Origin: Spirochaetales bacterium
GTDB taxonomy: Bacteria; Spirochaetota; Spirochaetia; Treponematales; Rectinemataceae
NCBI GenBank assembly: GCA_015657395.1
Contig: JADLKI010000014.1
Location: 99,792-109,070, forward strand
Reading direction: 5' to 3'
Length of the DNA: 9,279 nt
Under the pieces are notes generated by a model. The model searched no databases. It was not told the origin of the DNA and worked only from the letters and a program-made list of their open reading frames with translations. Positions 6,096-9,279 of the stretch are shown here, in pieces. The translations under genes were made by a program, and so were the position numbers. Within the stretch, counting starts at the first letter, position 1. Every line of letters starts with the position of its first letter.

Positions 6096-7052
6096 TTATT
6101 CAACCCTGTTTAGGTATTTCCCCATCAATTCAAGGTGGTGCATTAACGACAGCTTTTTTAATGTTCCAAGACCAGGATAAGTCTGCTGCTCGTAATGTTG
6201 CAGAAAAGTCTGCAATCCTAATGTCATTTCAACTGGATGCGGTTCAGTGTTATACCAAGAGGCCAATTTTGATACGGCTTCGTAGTATTTTAAAGCGGGG
6301 TTAGTTATATCTTCGTTTGAATCCGATACAAAATGTTTTACGCGGAGAGTTTTATCGGGCGCAAAGTAAACGATGTGAATTGCAACAGCATAAGGGGCAA
6401 AGCCAGCCTCAAAATACTCATTTCCAACGACTGAATAATCCGAAAAGCCAACAAAGCCATCTTCTTTGTAGTATAGATGATCGTCAGAAAAGAACTCGTC
6501 CGTTACTTCTTTATAATCGACATTTCTTTCCTGCTTTTCAAACTTATCATCCAGTAATACCTTGTGATGACGTACTTTACGCCTAAAAACGCTTTCATCA
6601 GGCATTAAAGTATATTTAGGAATACTTGTTCCAAAGACGCTTTCGTACAAATCTAAAAAGTCGCGATCTGTATTGATTACTAGCAAGTCAGATTTATTTA
6701 CTCCGCGTTTATCCCAGAAGTCAAGTAGAGATTTTGCATTACGCTGCATGATAAGGGACTTAATAATCGTCGGGTTTTCATATTGATCTGAAAAACGCTG
6801 TTTATATCCAGCTTCTTTAGAATGCTCCTGGGCGTCTTCCCAATCTGATATGAATGTCCCAACAGCTGGATTGCGAATTATCGCAATAGGGTGAGGAGCC
6901 TTAATGAAGTCTTCCATCATATTAACAAGCGTGGGTGAGAGCTTGACAGGTTCAACGATGGGCGTTACATACTCGCCCAAAAGGTTGTTTACCGCCAGTT
7001 CACGCAACGCAAGTAGTTCGTATTGTCGACCTCGAACATATGAGAAGTACAT
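6096..7052 (-). CDS. sce7725-family protein of unknown function
   Basis: This 318-residue soluble protein has no signal peptide or membrane segment. The opening MYFSYVRGRQYELLALREL followed by VTPIVEPVKLSPTLVNMMEDF is the hallmark of the family named after Sorangium locus sce7725, and it resembles the start of phage T4 Beta-family proteins (YVPILRGRQGE..AL..L). The C-terminus TYPGLGTLKKLSLMHHLELMG is also characteristic. The middle has DLLVINTDRDFLDLYE (about residues 120-137) and a DGFVGFSDYSVVG segment (about 197-209), but no accepted catalytic motif. The ATG at 7052 is chosen because GGAGG lies nine bases upstream; a GTG at 7061 would overlap the previous stop with no room for ribosome binding. 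It sits between the nuclease-like and RES genes, which suggests one complex or one response pathway. Confidence 0.83.
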   Translation of the reverse strand: MYFSYVRGRQYELLALRELAVNNLLGEYVTPIVEPVKLSPTLVNMMEDFIKAPHPIAIIRNPAVGTFISDWEDAQEHSKEAGYKQRFSDQYENPTIIKSLIMQRNAKSLLDFWDKRGVNKSDLLVINTDRDFLDLYESVFGTSIPKYTLMPDESVFRRKVRHHKVLLDDKFEKQERNVDYKEVTDEFFSDDHLYYKEDGFVGFSDYSVVGNEYFEAGFAPYAVAIHIVYFAPDKTLRVKHFVSDSNEDITNPALKYYEAVSKLASWYNTEPHPVEMTLGLQTFLQHYEQQTYPGLGTLKKLSLMHHLELMGKYLNRVE

Positions 7053-7057
7053 AAGCC

Positions 7058-7912
7058 TCACCCTCCATATTTTTCACTTAAAAAACTGTTGAGTGCTTGC
7101 CAATCCGATTTAGAAAGCTTGGAAAAATAGAGCAACGATTTTAATTCGTACGGTACCTTCTCAAATTCACTTATCAAAATTCTATTTCGCTTTTTAAACT
7201 GCTTTAATGCCATATTATAGGCTTCGAGAATAGGAATCTGAGAAAATTGTTTTAGGCACTCACCATAGTAAAAAATCTGTGAAGCAATCGGTAATGCACC
7301 GTAATATTGTAATAGAATGTCCTCATATTCGCGTTTGTGCAACACCTTAAAGATAGCTGTATAATCCAAACTTGAATTATCTTCTATTGGCTCCTTCTTT
7401 AGCTTTGAGCTTATTGTATTCTTTCGAGTAAGCACATAAATTCCAACAGGAGTATCCGCAAGAAGATTTGCGGCACGTTCATATTGACATTCAGAGGTAA
7501 CTACACATACATGGTTAAAAGCCTTAAAATAATCCCCCAGCTGAGTATCAAGGCGGTCAAAAGTGTCAAGTTCTGTTTTTATCTCATATACAACAGCCTT
7601 GCCGTTGATGAGAATAAAATCCGCTTTTGATTTGCTGATTGGTATTTGTGTTAATGCAGTAGTCGTATTAATGCTGTGTATCCCTAGCAGTAACGTATTA
7701 AGCAATGTATTTTGATAGAAATACTCATTACGGTATTTTTTTGACATGAACCTATAAACTTCGCTTATGAGAGTACCGTTGTCTTTATCTTCTACGTCAT
7801 TTACATACCGCTGAATAACCGTGCCATAAGTAGTATTGTCGCTGTCATGTACCATGTCAAAAAAGACATTTTGGGTAAAGAGCCGATTTAGAATAACATT
7901 GTTTTCAATCAA
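7058..7912 (-). CDS. sce7726-family PD-(D/E)XK nuclease-like protein
   Basis: This 284-residue protein opens the three-gene operon. The core around residues 95-145 reads KSKADFILINGKAVVYEIKTELDTFDRLDTQLGDYFKAF, then NHVCVVTS. D98, E110 and K112 form a D-x11-ExK nuclease motif, and Q124-x3-Y128 matches the QxxxY element seen in RecB-like members. A helix with E51 may supply the first acidic residue. This pattern fits the sce7726 family, which is often encoded beside sce7725. The C-terminal 100 residues are helical and unassigned. The start is TTG at 7912, supported by GGGAGG eight bases upstream; an internal ATG at 7855 would remove conserved-looking sequence. The stop is nine bases before the next ATG. 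Substrate, DNA or RNA, is not known. Confidence 0.85.
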   Translation of the reverse strand: MIENNVILNRLFTQNVFFDMVHDSDNTTYGTVIQRYVNDVEDKDNGTLISEVYRFMSKKYRNEYFYQNTLLNTLLLGIHSINTTTALTQIPISKSKADFILINGKAVVYEIKTELDTFDRLDTQLGDYFKAFNHVCVVTSECQYERAANLLADTPVGIYVLTRKNTISSKLKKEPIEDNSSLDYTAIFKVLHKREYEDILLQYYGALPIASQIFYYGECLKQFSQIPILEAYNMALKQFKKRNRILISEFEKVPYELKSLLYFSKLSKSDWQALNSFLSEKYGG

Positions 7913-7954
7913 ACCTTGCTCCCTCCCTTAAATAGGCTATAATAATTCATCTTT

Positions 7955-7960
7955 ATTATA
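7955..7960 (-). promoter_or_regulatory. Probable -10 element for the sce7726/sce7725/RES operon
   Basis: The minus strand has a perfect TATAAT at 7960-7955 in a long AT-rich run (7937-7970). It would start transcription near 7947 and give a leader of about 35 bases with a strong GGGAGG ribosome site. No convincing -35 hexamer is present, so an activator or an extended contact may be needed. A second TATTAT at about 7942-7937 is an alternative. Confidence 0.5.
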
Positions 7961-7970
7961 ATATATAGAT

Positions 7971-8349
7971 CAAGCCGCCGGTAGTCCGAGCCGTATTTTT
8001 CGTTTGCTCCTCTGCAGTGCCCGTGTAGTGCCATCTCTTAATTTAAGCGGTCTAACGCATATTACCAAAATTCAGGTGACTTTCAAAGCATAGGCGTTTT
8101 TGCTTTGCCGCTTCTCAAGGATGGGAAGTTCGAAAAAATTGACATAATGGTGCTTGCGGTGCCCGAATGGTGCCCGGCCTTCTAAAACGGATTTGTAAAG
8201 AAAAAATTGGCTTTTTGAGCCGATACAAGAAGCGCTTATTTTACAAGGGTTTTCCCGCATTAGGTGCTAAAAAGTTATATGGATTTATGGCCTTTAATAA
8301 GAATGGAAATCATGTAAACTGCCTAAGCAGAAATCCTTTTATTTCCAGC
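7971..8349. other. Region without a recognised gene between the accessory operon and the peroxide operon
   Basis: About 380 bases hold short open frames on both strands (for example 8072-8260 minus, 8167-8421 plus) that lack recognisable motifs and good start signals. Three GTGCCCG copies occur (near 8019, 8160 and 8171). The left part is moderately GC-rich and the right part from about 8185 is AT-rich, so the segment may contain the right boundary of the accessory insert. I see no tRNA, IS end or copy of the tRNA-Ser 3' end here. Confidence 0.5.
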
Positions 8350-8378
8350 TTGACAATTCAAGATTCCGGTCATACAAT
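8350..8378 (+). promoter_or_regulatory. Strong sigma-70-type promoter for the peroxidase/ohrR operon
   Basis: A perfect TTGACA (8350-8355), a 17-bp spacer and TACAAT (8373-8378) form a near-consensus vegetative promoter. Transcription would start around 8385, at the edge of the palindrome described next, so a repressor bound there would block it. Confidence 0.85.
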
Positions 8379-8385
8379 GATTTTG

Positions 8386-8414
8386 CGCAATTTAATTGCG
8401 ATAAATTTATTGCA
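8386..8414 (+). promoter_or_regulatory. OhrR-type operator: two overlapping palindromes
   Basis: CGCAATTTAATTGCG (8386-8400) is a perfect 7+1+7 palindrome whose core CAATTTAATTG resembles known OhrR boxes (TACAATT-AATTGTA). A second, overlapping near-palindrome TGCGATAAATTTATTGCA (8397-8414) shares the half-site TGCG. Both lie at or just after the predicted transcription start and before the ribosome site. The binding protein is most likely the OhrR encoded at 9017. The assignment to OhrR is inference. Confidence 0.65.
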
Positions 8415-8425
8415 GAGGTAACATC

Positions 8426-8968
8426 ATGTCTGTCTATGATTACGAATACACATCGATTGAAAGTAAGCCGGTGGAAATGTCCGAATACAGAGGGAAAGTG
8501 CTGCTCATAGTCAACACGGCCAGTAAATGCGGGTTTACACCCCAGTACAAAGGCCTTGAGGAGCTTTACCTGGAATACAAAGACCGGGGTTTTACGGTCA
8601 TTGGCTTTCCCTGCAATCAGTTTATGGAGCAGGAGCCGGGAAGTGAGCAGGAGATCTCGGAGTTTTGCTCGACGCGCTACGGCGTTACTTTTCCGTTGTC
8701 CCAAAAGGTGGAGGTCCGCAATGAAAACGCCATTCCCCTCTATCGATACCTGACCTCCCAGAAAGGCTTTCAGGGGTTTGGCAAGGGCATGAAGGCCAAA
8801 ACGCTGGAACTCATGCTCAAGGCCAGATATAAGGACGGTTTCTTGGATGCGCAGATCAAATGGAACTTTACCAAGTTCCTCATTGATCATGGCGGAAATG
8901 TCGTTTCACGTTACGAGCCGACGGTCGAACCGAAAGACATTGCCGGCGATATCGAAAAGTTACTGTAA
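8426..8968 (+). CDS. Glutathione peroxidase-family thiol peroxidase
   Basis: This 180-residue cytoplasmic protein reduces hydrogen or organic hydroperoxides. The catalytic tetrad is visible: C35 in NTASKCGFTPQY, Q65 in GFPCNQF, and W146-N147 in KWNFTKFL. The peroxidatic residue is cysteine, not selenocysteine. C81 in EISEFCSTRYGVTFP sits where thioredoxin-dependent members keep their resolving cysteine, so thioredoxin is the more likely reductant than glutathione. Compared with short bacterial members it has a longer loop at about 112-140 (KGFQGFGKGMKAKTLELMLKARY). ATG 8426 is supported by AGAGG about seven bases upstream. The gene follows a strong promoter with an OhrR-like operator and is followed by ohrR, which makes organic peroxide its probable inducer. 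Confidence 0.95.
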   Translation: MSVYDYEYTSIESKPVEMSEYRGKVLLIVNTASKCGFTPQYKGLEELYLEYKDRGFTVIGFPCNQFMEQEPGSEQEISEFCSTRYGVTFPLSQKVEVRNENAIPLYRYLTSQKGFQGFGKGMKAKTLELMLKARYKDGFLDAQIKWNFTKFLIDHGGNVVSRYEPTVEPKDIAGDIEKLL

Positions 8969-8982
8969 AGTGAGGGTGCAGC

Positions 8983-9024
8983 ATGAACGGAGTCGTCTAC
9001 GCTTCTGTGGGCAATTATGAATGA
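8983..9024 (+). CDS. Possible 13-codon leader ORF overlapping the ohrR start
   Basis: ATG at 8983 is preceded by GTGAGGGTGCAGC, a better ribosome site than that of ohrR itself. It encodes MNGVVYASVGNYE and ends with a TGA at 9022-9024, five bases inside ohrR. Translation of this small frame could deliver ribosomes to the ohrR ATG at 9017 by coupling. It could equally be a remnant or chance. Confidence 0.3.
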   Translation: MNGVVYASVGNYE

Positions 9025-9279
9025 CCAAGTTCTGAAGCTCGAAAACCAGCTCTGCTTTCCGCTCTATGCCGCAGCTAAGGAAGTAGTGAACCGCTACAAA
9101 CCCTTTCTTGACGAAATCGACCTGACCTATACGCAGTACATCGCCATGATGGTGCTGTGGGAATACAAAAGTGTCGGCGTGAAGGAGCTTGGCAAGCACC
9201 TGTATCTCGATTCCGGCACTTTGACGCCGCTTCTAAAACGACTTGAGAGTAAGGGCTTTGTTCTGCGTGAGCGTTCCAG
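9017..9279 (+). CDS. ohrR: OhrR, MarR-family organic hydroperoxide-sensing repressor (5' part)
   Basis: The first 87 codons of a MarR-family regulator are present; the gene runs off the window. The N-terminus LKLENQLCFPLYAAAKEVVNRYKPFLDEIDLTYTQYIAMMVLWE aligns closely with Bacillus OhrR. The sensing cysteine is C13, and Y27 and Y38 stand at the same spacing as the two tyrosines that contact the oxidised cysteine in Bacillus OhrR. The winged-helix recognition part follows: VKELGKHLYLDSGTLTPLLKRLESKGFVLRERS. Family members bind palindromic operators as dimers and release DNA when the cysteine is oxidised by organic hydroperoxide. It lies 48 bp after the peroxidase gene on the same strand, so it is probably autoregulated with it. 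No strong ribosome site precedes the ATG. Confidence 0.93.
   Translation, partial: MNDQVLKLENQLCFPLYAAAKEVVNRYKPFLDEIDLTYTQYIAMMVLWEYKSVGVKELGKHLYLDSGTLTPLLKRLESKGFVLRERS

Noticed and set aside
8200..8225. Possible minus-strand terminator (GGCT/AGCC hairpin followed by T-rich sequence)
   Set aside because: The stem is only four base pairs and no minus-strand gene ends there.
8072..8260. Minus-strand open frame of 62 codons upstream of the accessory operon
   Set aside because: No recognisable motif, no clear ribosome site, and it overlaps another frame; I cannot support it as a gene.
8167..8421. Plus-strand open frame of 84 codons before the peroxidase gene
   Set aside because: It overlaps the promoter and operator of the peroxidase operon, has no family signature and no good ribosome site; most likely chance.
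4900..8426. CRISPR array or phage integrase expected near a tRNA-linked island
   Set aside because: No regularly spaced repeats and no tyrosine or serine recombinase motif were found on either strand.
8339..8890. Long minus-strand frame antisense to the peroxidase gene
   Set aside because: It is the shadow of a clear glutathione peroxidase-family gene on the plus strand.

Overview
The window looks like a bacterial chromosomal segment in which an accessory module, reached through a tRNA-Ser gene and a stack of insertion sequences, sits between two stretches of ordinary housekeeping genes. The outer genes have sampled GC near 50-55%, purine-rich ribosome binding sites and TAG, TGA or TAA stops. 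The OhrR-type regulator and glutathione-peroxidase-like gene at the right edge resemble those of Firmicutes and some anaerobes. The sequence alone does not fix the phylum.

Layout. (1) Bases 1-929 are the right part of an IS3-family element carrying a DDE transposase (OrfB). (2) A tight minus-strand operon runs from 3054 to 930: a SAM-dependent methyltransferase, a HEAT-like helical protein, a small alpha/beta hydrolase and a GNAT acetyltransferase. The IS3 element has cut the GNAT gene off after about 53 codons. (3) A tRNA-Ser(GGA) lies on the plus strand at 3100-3192. Directly behind its 3' end are an IS256-family remnant (about 3212-3389) and a complete but mutated IS1182-family element (3390-4926, 16-bp perfect terminal inverted repeats, transposase with two in-frame TGA codons). 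(4) An AT-rich (sampled about 33-35% GC) three-gene minus-strand operon follows, 7912 to 5018: an sce7726-like PD-(D/E)XK nuclease-type protein, an sce7725-like protein and a protein with an N-terminal Cys4 motif (HEPN/RES N-terminal type) and a C-terminal RES domain. (5) About 0.4 kb holds no recognised gene. (6) On the plus strand are a strong sigma-70-type promoter, an OhrR-like palindromic operator, a glutathione peroxidase-family gene and the 5' part of ohrR, which runs off the window.

How the genes work together. The peroxidase and OhrR form an organic-peroxide response unit in which OhrR probably represses the promoter in front of both. The three-gene AT-rich operon is the most interesting item. 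Its genes overlap or abut, it joins a putative nuclease to a putative NAD-attacking RES effector, and it lies in an IS-rich, tRNA-linked accessory setting. That is the profile of an anti-phage or toxin-type system, but function is inferred and not shown here.
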